Assembly: GCA_022495005.1 (NCBI GenBank)
Contig: JAGYXB010001020.1
Coordinates: 1,488,001-1,552,000 of the forward strand
From: Rhyacophila brunnea
Taxonomy: Eukaryota; Arthropoda; Insecta; Trichoptera; Rhyacophilidae
DNA length: 64,000 nt
Direction of reading: 5' to 3'
Shown here: in pieces, positions 32,691-46,247 of the stretch
How positions within the stretch are numbered: position 1 is the first letter of the stretch
Layout: every line of letters starts with the position of its first letter
Made by a program: the position numbers and the translations under genes
The notes under the pieces: model-generated
Databases searched by the model: none
The model's input: only the letters and a program-made list of their open reading frames with translations
Told to the model about the DNA's origin: nothing

Positions 32691-35600
32691 GTTAAGACTT
32701 TTCTTCAAACTTCTGAAATGTTACTGTTGATTGTTGTTGTTTATTATAATATATATATATACTTGATACAAATTTAGGCTGCAAGTGATTTCATTGAATG
32801 GTTTTACAATAATATATTTATATTTTGAAAATACGGAAATATATTTATAATTTTAATATCACGTACATACAAGATAGGAGTAGGTATACTATAAATACTA
32901 ATATCTAACAGGTATGTACCTACCTACTGTACTGTTCTCCAATCTGTGCTCACACATTGTTTTTAGGGAAGCGCACATTGTCCATAGAGACATTAATTAT
33001 TGATTGCCGCACATAATTCAATCGTATTAAATACTTATTATATTATATACTTATGTACATTTATATAATTTTGTTTTTTACGTCAGTTATAATAATTTTA
33101 GACAAAATGACTTTTTACAGTGAACATTCGGAAATTTTTGCGCACACAATCATGTAACATACAATTAAAGGGAATATTGTGCACTACCTACTTAATTTGA
33201 AATAAAATTATGATTAAGTAATACTATTATAATATATATAGTTATAATGATTTCATATCACATTTTATTATAGATACTTAAGTTCAGATTTTTCAGTTCT
33301 TTTAAATTAAGTGTTTTGTAGACTAGGGCATACTATGTTCCGACATTTTGACCGCCGATGCGACAATTTGCACTATAACACATTAATATTCACGGATATT
33401 AAATTTGACAACTGTAAAGCAACCGTTTGACCTATCAAACCTTCACAATGATTGCATCACGCCGACAAATAACGCTCTCGGTCTTACTGAACTGTTTGTT
33501 TATTTTGTACGTCCTATTCTGAAGTCAAAGGTGTTTTCGTTAAAACACACATAACACATAATTGATATCACGCACGCGACATAAATCGTCTGATAAGTAT
33601 TTTAAATAAACTGCATTATATGATAAGTAATAAGTTGCATGCGAATGTCATTTAAAACGACGGCACTGATAATCATTTCAGTTTGAATAAAGTTAGTGTT
33701 TATCTAGCATTTATTAGGAACTAACCACATCTACATGCGACCGAATATACTTATAAGTGAGCACTTAGAATTTAGATAATGGAAATCAATTGAATTTATT
33801 GCATCTGTCGATTTACTCGTACCTGGACATTTTTTACCATTAAATATTCTACATGCTCACCTTTTGCATGAGGTCTCTGGTACCATGATGTCATTATTCT
33901 TCTCTTGGAAGGCTATATTTAGACTCTGAACGGTACCTACATAATAATGTCAGAAACAAGCCACAATATCAAGTTAAGTAAGTTCGTCGTAGGTATATAC
34001 ATAGTATATAGCTTTATATGACGTCACTATAACGTGTTCTAATTAATATTATTTAAGTATTTTTTAAATGTATTCCACGCTTGTATTTACCTTCAGAGAT
34101 AAATAAATTAAAATAATTAGGTATGCACCTAGCAATTATTGCAGTGTCTAATAAATATTATTTGAAAATATCCGTCTCTACGCCTCCGTGATTGAACACT
34201 TGTAGCACATTATTAGTTCTATAATTTTATAACACATTCGTTCTACGTAATTTTGTAAATTCAGTATCTACGTAGGTCGACTTCCGTCAATCAATACCTC
34301 GCTAGTAAATTATTTTTCAAGATTTAGTTATTTTTGTGGTAAGGCAAATCAAATTAATTTTAACTCTTATACCGGTGGTATTCGAAAAAAAAAATAAAAA
34401 AATGTGTGCAGGTTTTCGACAGTTCTAGACGGAACATTTTTCTCAACAATTACTCTTAAAACTGATGAAAAAACAGTGGAAAAGCCGACATCAGTTAGAA
34501 ACATTGTTTTCAGAATGAGGTGTTAAAAAACGAATCATCTTCGATTCTAGATGAAAAGATTTTTACACACTAAAAAACGAAAAAAAATGTCAAACCAAAA
34601 TCACTGTCCTACACGTTTAATCAGATGAAATGTTACCTACTACTGTCTTGATGGCATAGATTACTTGTGAAGAAAAATGTATTTTGCTGTTTTGTTGGTC
34701 AAATATTTTTAGTACGTAAGCACGTTTTAAGTTTGAGATAGTTATGTATAACTACTGTTTCGTTTACTGATAAGTATCTAAACTAAATATTATACTGATC
34801 GATGATACAACCTGTCAGATTATTCTTGTATGCGATATGCGTACACATAAGGTTAATATCGTTTAATTAATCTCTCTAAAGTTAAAGAATTAATAGACAG
34901 CGTAAAGATAGTGAAGTGAATAGACTTTAATCGACGTGGCGCCTGCTGCCAGCTGTTTTGTCTAATTTTATAATGTGCACCGGCGCATCTTTATTCATTT
35001 TATTCATTTCAGGCCTCATGATAAAAGACGTTATCTTACTGCTTTGCTTCCGTAATTACAGTTTTCTTCTAACTTACTTTATTATGAAGAATTCATGTGG
35101 CGTCTGGTCGATATGTCGACCCATATAATACCATATATTTTATTGTTTTTTTTCACTGAGTGAATTATTTTAGTGAGATTAATTTACTTAGTATAATAGC
35201 TCCTAGGGTGACCGGCTCGTGAGCCATTTGACAAAACATTGCAAAGCATTATACAATATAAAAACATGTAGGTATGTGTTAATAAGTAGAAAAAATTGAT
35301 CATGTTCTGTTTGTATGAATTATAACTAAACGAATCACGCGTAGGTCTTAACGCTATTTATCGAATTTAGATTGACAGGGAATATTAATTTTATGCAGTT
35401 CGGCAAAAAAGGGGTCTAATTAATTACTGAATTATAAAATTAAAATTAACTACTTGCTTACATAATTTTTGAGACTTTTACAATTTGTTATTATAATAGA
35501 TAATGTGTTGATGAAGTGTATTATAGGTGTATAAATGCGCTCTAAGAATTTCAAAACTCTGCAACGAGCCCAGAACTTCGAGGAAAGAAGGAGAAAGAAC

Positions 35601-36276
35601 ACGGTGAAATCCCAAAATCTATTACGACAACTACTTCCTTCTTCTCCTGTCGTATTTGTGCGAGAGATGTGGCAAAATTATTCCCAACCAAGCCTTGGCC
35701 ATCGTCATGGCTACGCCATTGGATTCAAACATAATCATCGATTGTGAAGCTGGTTTCAACGATCAGACAGACCATCACACGTTCCGCGGTTTTCTTGTCA
35801 TATTTGCAGTTGGAAGGAGTAATCGGAGAATCCCACTTCTTCATTTTGTTGTTGGTTCGAGGAATGGTAATAACCTGCGAGTGGTGTCCCTGCCATCCCT
35901 TCCGACACGTATTGTCGGCAATGCGATACGCCAAAAACAAAAACTGATTGTTAATAATTAGTAAGTCCAATAATTGACATTGACAGTTTCTCTGGCGAAA
36001 TGTTTTGATTGTTGGAAAGTATAATTAAGCAAAACTGCTGTATATGTACACAGTTTTCTGATAGAAGTGGTGAAGTTCCTTTGTCAAATAATTTGTGGTT
36101 TTTATAAATTTTTGACTCAATATAAACAGTATTTACTTATTGTGTAAAATATAGATTCACTGAAAAAATAAGATATAAGACTTTACTTTATGGCCTTTTT
36201 TAACTATTCAAGTCTGCGTAATAATGTTCCTTTGTAAAATCGAGTCTTGGTTACATTCTGAGGTAGCTTTTATTTA
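32691..36276. other. Long stretch without a recognised gene; open region at 35535-35961
   Basis: Mostly AT-rich. At 35535-35961 GC content rises and both strands have open frames (plus-strand frames with a YLCERCGK-like Cys pair; a minus-strand frame of about 80 residues). No frame runs through the whole patch and none matches a family I know. It may be a decayed processed gene or transposon fragment. Nothing else is seen. Confidence 0.35.
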
Positions 36277-36284
36277 GGTATTGT

Positions 36285-37062
36285 CAGGGCTTTTTTTGTA
36301 ATGTAACGCATTGGAACGGCGTTCCGGCACTTTTTTTCACGGTATTTTTAATGCTTCAAAACCACTGCCTAGCCTGAAAAACTATCGCGTTTGATTGTTA
36401 TGTGCATTGAATTCTATTACCATTTCTTCAAGTGCATGTGAACGCGAGTTTTCGTAAATGAATCTAATTATTACCCCCAATAAGAGCTTCGTTGAATACC
36501 AAAACAGTTTTGGCACTTTTGGTCATCAAACTCGTCGGACCACATTTGACACTTTTCGATCCTTCAAAATAGGTTGATCAGTCGTTACCCAGTGAAAGAC
36601 GTTCGGCCATAGACTCTTCTGATACTAAGAAAAGGAATCGAGACGATTTGTCAGACGAAAATTGGACTGAACTTTGGAAATCACCATGGCCCACACAAAG
36701 GGGGGGGGGGGGTCTTGGGGGATCGACGAGATAATTGAAATAATGCACATCACAAATTTCCTCTAATTGTAAAAAAAAATCTAAGGCGCTAATTTCCTTC
36801 GGACATATTAACATTTTAAAATATGTGGTGGTGTAATTCATTTTTTGGTTAATGTTTGTTGATACACTAAGCACCTTTAATTTTACCTCGAACACTATAG
36901 AGCATCACACTACCTTTAACCTTAGTGATAGGCAAGGGACTTGGTTCAGGATATGTGTACCATGGAAATCACTATATACTTTAATTCAAATATATGACGT
37001 TTTTACAGTAGGTAAATTGTTTAGCAAGAAGTAAGTTCTGGCACTTTAAAAAAAAAGCCCTG
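36285..37062. mobile_element. Non-autonomous hAT-like element, 778 bp
   Basis: Ends CAGGGCTTTTTTTGTAA and, inward from the right, CAGGGCTTTTTTTTTAAA. The flanking octamers GGTATTGT and AGTGTTAT agree at only 5 of 8 positions, which fits a decayed target duplication. Inside is an oligo-G tract (36702-36713) and, at about 36675-36965, segments related to the 43345 element. No coding frame. Confidence 0.65.
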
Positions 37063-37070
37063 AGTGTTAT

Positions 37071-40000
37071 TAACACAACCAGATGTAAAGTAATACAAGA
37101 TAGTCACGAGTCACGAAATTGACAGAAGTGTGGATGACCCTTGGGCGTTAATCCAAAACGTGTCACCGGGTTGCTTGAGTAGTCAAGGTGTCGGTATAAA
37201 TAAATATTTACTATGCAGATCGTCAAAGAATATTCTTCATCGAAATCTTCACGCTCTGCGTTTGCTGAGTTACTCACACCACAAATATTTATTCAAGATT
37301 CATGGAGTGTTATTGACAAACAGTTTTGTATACTAGAATAGAAAAATACAAAATGAAAGAGTCCGGGACCATGATTTCCGGATTTCCTTTTTATTGTTTC
37401 ACGCATCCATATGCGTTCACGCGAAAAGTAAGGGCCGACATACTCAAGTTATGATATTCTTTTTTTGGGCATGATTGAAATTGAATGGGTAGGTACTATT
37501 TCAATATCAAAAGATAGGTACAATGATGCACATTTTTGACTTTCTTAACTTTTTAATAACTGTATGTTAAAATCATTTAGATGTAGAGCACTCTAAATAC
37601 AATTATAATGAAAATTTTTCATATTACATAGATGTCGAGTAGGTTTCATTATTTCCTAATACAGTTCTATAGAAAGCGGCAGATTTTAACGTTTTTTTTT
37701 ATTATAATACACTGGTAAGAAATTCTTCCAAAATAAATCAGGAACAATCATAGTAAATAATTAATTAAGGACACAAAGCAATATTAAAATTTATGACAAT
37801 ACAACTATTTAATTATGTTTGCTGTCGATCAATTCGGAATGCCATTTGGCCCGAAAATAAAATTCCAACGTTCAATGAAAATATTTCCAAATTATTTCAG
37901 GCAGAGAACATTCTCAGGCTGAATTCCTAATGTCAAAAATGCGTTGAATCACATCACAATAATTGTAGATGTTTTATATAATATGCATTATAAAAAATAT
38001 TTTGGGCTTGATGGAAAACAATCGTTATTATGGTTAGCAGTCGCATGCGGTGACTTTTGTCTGTAGGGATGCTATTGAAAATAAAATACAAATGTATTAT
38101 ATACACTCAATATATTGTATTACATATCATCTATATATTATCTATAAGGATATTGTAAGAAGTTTAATCTTGGTACGCGGGCACCTGAACGAAGAAACGA
38201 AGTAGTAAAGTGTTATTTTTTGTTAGTTTCCGTGTTATTACGAAGTTGTAGCTCTGCTATATTCAAAAATATTACTACTATGTAACCATTACAAGAATTA
38301 GAAGTTAAATGGAACTTACTATATATTCAATTGCGCAATAGATGTATAATATTATTGTATAGTACAGTACATCTACAGCATGTATGGACCGCACGCCACT
38401 GATAGTTAGTTGCCTGTATGATATTTAAAAAGAAAACAAATGTTTTCATGTCAAAAGATTGCTGAAATCTTTTTATTTATAATTATATCGATAAAAATAG
38501 GTTTTTCGTAGGTAAACCAATACACGAACATAAATTATTGCGCTGGACGTTAACTGTAAATTTAATTAGTGCAACACGAGAGAGTAGTAAAGTCATTTTA
38601 AATCCCTTTAGCTAAAATTATTTATTTATAGCCAGCTATTTACGGTTAAGTATAACGTTTTTAGTTAGGTACACATAAGTGGGCTGGTACTCCTCCAAAG
38701 AATTTCACAACTTATTCATCCTACATGATTTATTCTTTATATTAGTCCATATACATATAAGCGTAAATATTTGTGGTGTGAGATACCCAATGGTTGAATT
38801 TTGAATAGAGACGGAAATGTTTTATTTTATTTAGTTTCAATGAAAACGTTTGTCTATGAGCTGCGGTTGGCATCCAAACAAAGTGTGCTTAAAACAATTA
38901 CCTTTTGTTACAATGTTTCAACATCTAAATGACATGAAAACTTACTTGTTCATTGCGCCTTAATTTTCATGGTTGCGATAAGCTTTCGTGTTAACAGCGT
39001 TAGCTCCATTAACCATATTAAATATTCATATTTAAACAACAGGCATATTACAATATTATAATACTGTATGAGGGTTTATATCATAACATTAGTACCTACT
39101 TACATCAGACAATTTATTATTGTAAGTGGGTGCATGACTGAAACATAAAAAAATCGCAGTGTTTCGAGTCTAGAGATAAATATTTTGAAAGATAGTTCCA
39201 CACACAACTAAACGTTTACATATTAGAATTTTTGTCTAGTTATCAAATTGCAATACTTACATATTTTATTAAATCTCTAATGTCTTTGTAGAAAGTCAGA
39301 GTTTGATTATTTGATGTCATATCAGTGTCTTTACTGTCAAAAATGTCTTCGACTAAAAAATGCTTGATATTTTATAACTATGTATACGTACCTACATGAA
39401 ATTTTATATAGAATATTTATTTATATATAATTTCACGCATGTATGTTTATATTACCATGCCACTTTATGCACTTTTCAGATGTGCTTTATGAAATATTCA
39501 ATAATAATAATTGTATTTGTTGGATTCAAAACAATTGTACATGAAAAAAGCTTCTGCATTTTATAACAGCTGTTCAGACAAGTTGACATGGTGTCAAAAT
39601 GTTTATCGCTGTTTTTATTGCGGTTTTCCGTTTGTTTATACCATAGCAACACAGGCAATTAATTGATTATGCAGTCTGCATTATTTTACCGAGTGCATTA
39701 GGTATAAAAATGGTTAGCTGTTCTAAATTGTGGCAAAATATTATTCCATTAAATTAGCATATTAAATTGTTGGTAATTTGACGTATGAAAGAATGTGTAT
39801 AGTTGCAATTTTTAATATAATATTATGAAGTTACATATCTAGCAAATACGATTATTTTTTTATTTATTTATATGGGATAAAAAGTCCGTATTTCATTGAT
39901 TTATCAATTAGTAATATAATGTGAGTCAGTGCAGATATCTGTAAAAAAATATTAATATGAACACTAAAATTAAAACTGTACTGATTGATGGCAATAGGTA

Positions 40001-40370
40001 TATGGTTACTTCATATTGACCGGAACCGCGTGTCCGGAAGTTTATACGTATGTAGTTGACCACGATGTTATATTAGAAATAGATGGTCGTATAGTATTGA
40101 GATCTAATTCTTGTATAAATAAAACATTTACAAAATACGTAATAAAAATAGGTCTCTCTTTCCGGTAAGACATCTCACGGTGAACTGTAGACTAACCCTG
40201 AAACCGTGCTAATTATTAAAGGACTGTATTTTTTAATTGTCATCATATTTTGTATACGACGCTATCTAAATATTTTGCTGTAACTATTTGCTTGATTTTG
40301 TTTCGTTTAAAAGATTGTACGTATCTAATTGTTTATATTGAATTAAAGAATTTTTCATTTATAATTGCAG
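37071..40370. other. Intron-like AT-rich stretch
   Basis: No gene, repeat end or RNA gene found. It ends at a good splice acceptor (TTTATAATTGCAG at 40370), so at least its right part should be intron of the gene to which the 40371 exon belongs. Confidence 0.5.
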
Positions 40371-40594
40371 ATTGTAATTGTCCCGAGTGTCTGATTAAAA
40401 ACTAAAATGACGTCACCGGCCATCACGAAGTCTGATGAGAAGCCAGCGGAGAAGAAGTCACCTTCAAGATCTGAAGCCAGGGCCCCCTCTCGAGCTGAGT
40501 CTTTGGGCTCAGCCGCGGCGACCGACGGGGCGCCGCGCCCTGGAGATATGTTCGGATGGCTCCGAGTCTTCAAAATGGCAGAGCTCATGATGAG
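40371..40594 (+). CDS. Candidate alternative first coding exon A of a large host gene
   Basis: A pyrimidine-rich acceptor ending ATAATTGCAG precedes the exon. A 36-nt untranslated leader leads to ATG at 40407. The coding part is distinctly GC-rich against the AT-rich surroundings. It encodes a Lys/Ser/Ala/Pro-rich start (about residues 1-45) followed by a hydrophobic amphipathic stretch with MFGWLRVFKMAELMM (about 48-62). Read on, the frame stops at 40605. The only fitting donor is the non-canonical but known GC type, ATGAG|GCAAGG at 40595, which leaves the two bases AG of a split codon. Exon B (48596-48777) ends in exactly the same phase and with the same two bases. I do not recognise the protein. 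Confidence that it is a real exon is moderate. Confidence 0.6.
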
Positions 40595-43336
40595 GCAAGG
40601 ATGCTAAGCGAGATGCCAGGAGTTTAGATTTATTTTAATTTGACAATGTTACCATTGAATAGAAACAGCCAAAAGGTTGTGTACATTAATCATTATCAAA
40701 CTATAATGCGTAGCTAAAATTTCATTATGAAATAGCACATTGGAACATAGGTACTTAAAATTTATAAAATCAAAATTGATTTTGATGCCAAATAATAATT
40801 ACTGTAGAGATCTAGACACGTCAGTCTTTTAATGATATTTGGAAATATGAGAGCAATTCCACGAAAGATGACGTAAATAAACATGGATTCATATTTGCGA
40901 TTAAAATTTTGCTTCCGAAGTTTGTAGATATTTTTTGAGAGCAATCAATTTATTGGCACGTTGGCAATTGGCAATTGGCAATTGGCAATAACTTTTTTTT
41001 CACGTATTGGATAAACACCAGAAAATTGATCGATGAAAAAATAATTGCAATAAAATGTAATGCTAGCCTTAAATTTTTAAAATTATTATGACTAACTAAT
41101 ATAGTTTTTTTCTGCGATTCCATTGCGTTGGCCATTGTTAATGTTATGTGCCATTTTAGTACCTATAACATAGGGTAAAAATGCAAATTTTCTATGTCAC
41201 AATTTCTCTCAAAATAAAACGATTGTTGTGTGTATGAGAAAAATAATTATCATTTCCTTCCTACCATGATATCTACGATTATTTTGCTGTTGTTGTAAAA
41301 CTGTCAATTATTCATTTTTGTCATGTGTATTTTAATTGGCATAGTGATCTTACCCTGATTTTACTGCTTACTACAGAGTAGGTATATCTAATAAAAATGT
41401 TGAATGTCTTTATTATTTTTATAACATGTGAGTGGTGTAGAATTGTGATGTACTATTGGCATTATTTGAACTCGGAAGTTGATGTACTTTTTACCTCACA
41501 AAAATGTTATCTTGTTCATAATATTCAATCTTCTTCCAGTTTAGAAAATAATTATGTAGTTATTAGGGAAACAATCGCGGTGAAGTCATTTTATAGTCAA
41601 GTAGAATGGTATTAATATTGTAAACGTATTGAAAAGAAAAGATTAATGAAAAAATAATTTCAATTAAATCGCTTTGAAATTAAAAAAAAATGATCTTTCC
41701 ATGGAATAATTTCAAACATTGCATTTAAATTCAATGGTTCGGTGAGTATTTTATTCCAGTATATATAAAAAAAGATGAAACTAGAAATGAAAACCGTGTC
41801 GGGGTACCAATGCTTTGGTAAAATTGATGGGTATTTGGGTAAATTGATTAATAATAATTTGTCAATTAAACAATATTACATATTATTAAAATGTTGTTAA
41901 TTTTCTACTACTAATAATAATTACAATCCGATTGCCTCTGAGTAAAATACAGGGATAAATAACTGTCATTTTTATACGTTTGTTGTTTACTGAGCTGAGT
42001 TTTCCACCATTACTATATTTAATACAATAATTATATTTGACTATGTATATTTTAAATTATTTAGTGATGATGTTTTATTCAAAATAATATAATGTATTTT
42101 ATTGATGATTATGTTTTTTATTTCGTTATTCAATAATGTTTGATTGTTATATTAATATAATATTTTCTATGTATTTTTATATAAATAAAGTTATACGTAC
42201 ATAATATATTACTTTTTATGCTTAATATATAACTGCGTACTAACTATTTCTTTATGCATAATGCGTTATTTTCATTTTGGAAAACAATGCGATAATTTTA
42301 CTAGTTATTTTCTTATTTTATATGTTTATCAATGTACCAAATTGCTAATCTATATAATTAATATTATTTAGGAAGTCAATTAATGTTAGAATGAATATAA
42401 TATCAGTATTGTGATGTGTTGGATGGTTTTTATCTTTATTTAACTTTACTATTCTTCCATCTTAATGATCATGCATATATTTTTTATAATATATATTTAA
42501 AATTATACCATACTTACTTATCGACATGCTATATTTATTATGTAAGTATCTATATTTTAAACTATTTATATTGTGTAAAAATAGTTTCCGCGTAATGTAT
42601 TTCCTTATAATTATCTTCTTTTTGTCACAGACGTCCGTGAAATCGAGTTTAACAAAACCTTATGTGTTTGTATACAATTAAGATAAAACTGTATTAAACT
42701 TAAATCTGTGTAAAAATCTGTTGAAAAAAATAAAAATAATAAAAAATATATTGTTATTTCTTTTATTTGTAACAAAATGCAGTCTTGGTAGGCACCTTTA
42801 TGACTAAATAATGTGAACTTAGTAACTTAATTGTAATTTGCATCGAAATCGAACTTATGATTAAACAATTTATTTTGAACATGATAATAAAATTTCACTG
42901 GGCGGTATTGTTCCTTTTCGTCATTATATCTTAGGTTAGTTTTTATACAAAAGGTTAACAACCTTTTCGATATGGAGTACGTAACCCAAAATTTAAATAT
43001 CGCCAAGAGTACGTATTACATAATAATATAGATTTGGATGCTTTGACCGCATTAAACATTAAAATATGCGATGTCGTGCAAGCACATTTTTTTTTTAAAT
43101 ATATTGCCAATCCAAATTGCGATATAGGCGACTGTTTCACCATGCAAGGTAAGTACTTAATAATTATTATATTTATATAAAATTTTAGAAATTTTGAGGG
43201 TATCCCTTTTTTTCCACCGATACAAGTATTTTATAATGTTTGTGGCGGGCAATGCATACATAAATTCCATTGAAGTATACATGCAGTAGAAATAATACCT
43301 ACTTTAGACATGAAGCGAAAATCGAATAGGTATTTT
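40595..43336. other. Intron-like stretch with a small tandem repeat
   Basis: AT-rich. Four copies of TTGGCAA stand at 40961-40988. No further exon-like frame. The open frame at 41397-41615 is AT-rich and lacks motifs. Confidence 0.5.
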
Positions 43337-43344
43337 GTGCTATA

Positions 43345-44333
43345 CAGTGGCGCACCCAGGATTTAATATTGGGGGGGGCCCAAGGAGGAGAATGTAAATT
43401 AGTCCCATAGACTCTTTTCTTCTTCACAGCTTAATTTCTCGTTTATCGGTCTTTTGTCTATTGCACTCGGTGTACCTATACCATGGTCCCCACATCCTGA
43501 AACGGGCCCTCACGCTAGGATATTTGGCGGGCCCCCTACCTACCGCTAAGATTAAATGCAGTGTGAAACACTACATTAACGTTTTTCAAATTGTGTTTTA
43601 GTTCAAATTAAGGGTACTTATACAGTGAATTATTGGCGACTTTTAATACATCTACTTTAATAATGGAGCTGTCGAGTATTGACACATAATAATCAAAAAA
43701 TATATTGCACAATTATATAAGTAATTGAAAATGTTCATGGCCATGAAGTGTAATAGCGCCGCAGGCGACTTTTTTACTATTAAAGCTAATTTATGATGTG
43801 TGTTTATCTCACTTATCTAGTCAACCCGACACCCCGGGCCCCAGGCTAGAGCCCTGTCAGCCCTCCCCAGCCATGACCTACACCACTCCGGATTTCGGGT
43901 GGAGACCGAGAATTTTTTGACAGTTCCCTTAGGTATTGGGTTTCTAAAAAAACCTGACATTAGTGTTTCGAAATTTTTGGCTTTCAATGTCAATGTTTAA
44001 AATCATTCTGATAATTTTCATGTTTGTGGGATGCCAGGGCCTCTTGCCCCCCCCCTGGGTGCGCCACTGATGTACACCACTCCGGAATTCGGGTGGACAC
44101 CAAGAATTTTTTGAGATTTCCATTAGAGATTGAGTTTCTAAAAAAACCCGACATTAGTGTTTCGAAATATTTGTGTTAGAAATTAAAATCTAAGAAATTT
44201 TTCTAAAGAGGGTGCTGGAGAATTTCAAATCATTTTTTTGCCGTGTTATTATTTTCTAATCTATTGGCTTTCAGTTTCAATGTTTTTGGGGGGGGCCAAG
44301 GCCCCTTGGCCCCCCCCCCTGGGTGCGCCACTG
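43345..44333. mobile_element. Non-autonomous hAT element with a duplicated right end, 989 bp
   Basis: Terminal repeats CAGTGGCGCACCCAGG (left) and the same inward from the right. A perfect 8-bp duplication GTGCTATA lies at 43337-43344 and 44334-44341. The right-hand terminal sequence, CCCCCCTGGGTGCGCCACTG, also occurs internally at about 44050-44070, each time preceded by a related block that starts CACCACTCCGGA at about 43882 and 44076. So the last ~200-260 bp are a tandem duplication. No transposase. Fragments of the family are at 3390-3890 and inside 36675-36965. Confidence 0.9.
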
Positions 44334-44341
44334 GTGCTATA

Positions 44342-45296
44342 TATATATAGGTATAATGTAAACATACATAATACCAATAGATACCTACCGTAACCTTAGA
44401 CATTATATCTTTTTTTTTTTAAATATTGAATTCGATATTACTTTCTGGAATAAATCCGATAAAGAAATACCAGTTCACATATTATTTACAATAAAAATGA
44501 ATGCTAATTTTAATCAAATTGGAAATATTTCACTTTAGAAATTCGTACAATAATACATAATATTACCAAACAACGCACTCTATGTACAGAAGAATCAACT
44601 AAGCAGGCACGTTATTATGTTTTCCAAAGAGTTTTCTTTTTTAATCAGAGAGCAGGTGTTTATTTTGTTTATTAACGGATAATATTTGTTATATTTTATA
44701 ATAATGATTTTATTTATAATTATTGATTATTTTATTTGGAACTGTTTTTTATTATAATTTCAGATTATTTGACAAGAAAACTAAATCTGTGTGGCATCTA
44801 GTGATAATTTTCCAAACGTTCTCAATTTTATATTACGTATTTTGTAGAAGATAACTTTGAGACCTGTAATAGTTGATTTTTGCTCTAAAAATATTTTTAA
44901 CATTCGTATTTGGAATATAGCTTTATGAATAAAATATTGCTGCAAAATAATTACATTTAAATACAAATATGTATTGGTGAATTACAATATCCCGAGAATA
45001 ATATTTATAATATGTATCTGTACCCGAGGGCCAGTGTATTTATTAGACCAACATGAAAACTTCCGAGAAAATCAATTTAGCATTTAAAGTTGTTATAGTG
45101 AATTTCATAAAAAAATATTATACTCCCTTATTCACTTCGCTATTACAAAATGCTTCATATTAAGGCAATGCTTTCCATAGCTTTAAAAAAAAGAATATCA
45201 CATTTCGTATTTTGTGATATGTTTTTTCCAGAGATGGTACATATACTGAACACTTGCATATGTACAATTATAAAATATTAAACAATCAAAATGTAT
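44342..45296. other. AT-rich stretch, nothing recognised
   Basis: No exon-like frame or repeat boundary was found. Confidence 0.55.
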
Positions 45297-45304
45297 ACTT
45301 AAAC

Positions 45305-46239
45305 CAGTGGTTTCCAAACTTTATGTTACTACGCCTCCCTTTTAAAAAAATCCAATCTTGGCGCCTCCCCCCCTTTATTTCATTAAATAATACATACAAC
45401 TAGAAAAATAAAAGAAAAAATATAGAAATAAACAAGGTTTTACTATGTACTTAATATATTATATTAATTTTTAAGTTAATTTGTTTTTCATGCGATGAAG
45501 GTGCCTGTTTATTAGCACAATCAATTTTCATAGTAGTCAATCCTTTCCAGTTTTCTAAATTATACACGGCAGTTATCATTTAATTTAAGTATATCAATCA
45601 TCATAATATATGTATCACATCAAATCGCAACGCACAACCACATATTTAAAATATTTAATAGTCTTGAAATGAAGCAGCAGGCGACTTTCTTTTGCTATTA
45701 ATAAAATAATGTGAAAATTGCATTAGCAAACTAACCAAGAACTTTGTTTGCTTCAATATATCTGGCGCAGAAATCATTTAAAAGTGGAAACATGGCGAAC
45801 TTATTTTTTTGTAATTTTGATTTCCAGAGCACCATTTTTTTATGAATACCTTCACTTTGTCTTTTTAAATCAGTGAATGCATTAGTGGTCCTTGCATTGA
45901 TTTATTCACTCGTTTTATTTTTAATTTCAACCAAATAAGCAAGTTTAACAATAAAATTATCGTTCCCAAACAAATTTGCCTCAAATTTCAACATTATGAT
46001 TTGACCCTTTTATTTCATTTTTTCACGAGATAGAGAATGAGGAATTATAAAATTAGTCTCCATATTTTCAGACAGGTTTGCAAACAACCTTTTATAGGAC
46101 TGTTTTTTTATGTAGTTTATAACTAGCGGCCGTTTTATAAACTATTCATTTCCAAACTTCAAACCTGTGGCTACATTAGTAAAATTGTGTTAAACTTTTC
46201 GCGCCTCCCTTTGTAACACTCCCTGCTTGGAATTCGCTG
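45305..46239 (-). mobile_element. hAT element with a decayed transposase, 935 bp
   Basis: Left end CAGTGGTTTCCAAACTT, right end reading inward CAGCGAATTCCAAGCAGG, with a perfect 8-bp duplication ACTTAAAC at 45297-45304 and 46240-46247. On the minus strand around 45720-45890 the translation contains KKMVLWKSKLQKNKFAMFP followed by LLNDF, a conserved block of ZBED-type hAT transposases. Stops lie on both sides, so only a remnant of the gene is left. A solo end of the family is at 5393. Confidence 0.85.
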
Positions 46240-46247
46240 ACTTAAAC

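Noticed and set aside
40961..40988. Four TTGGCAA repeats as a CRISPR-like or regulatory array
   Set aside because: A simple 28-bp microsatellite without spacers. Nothing suggests a function.
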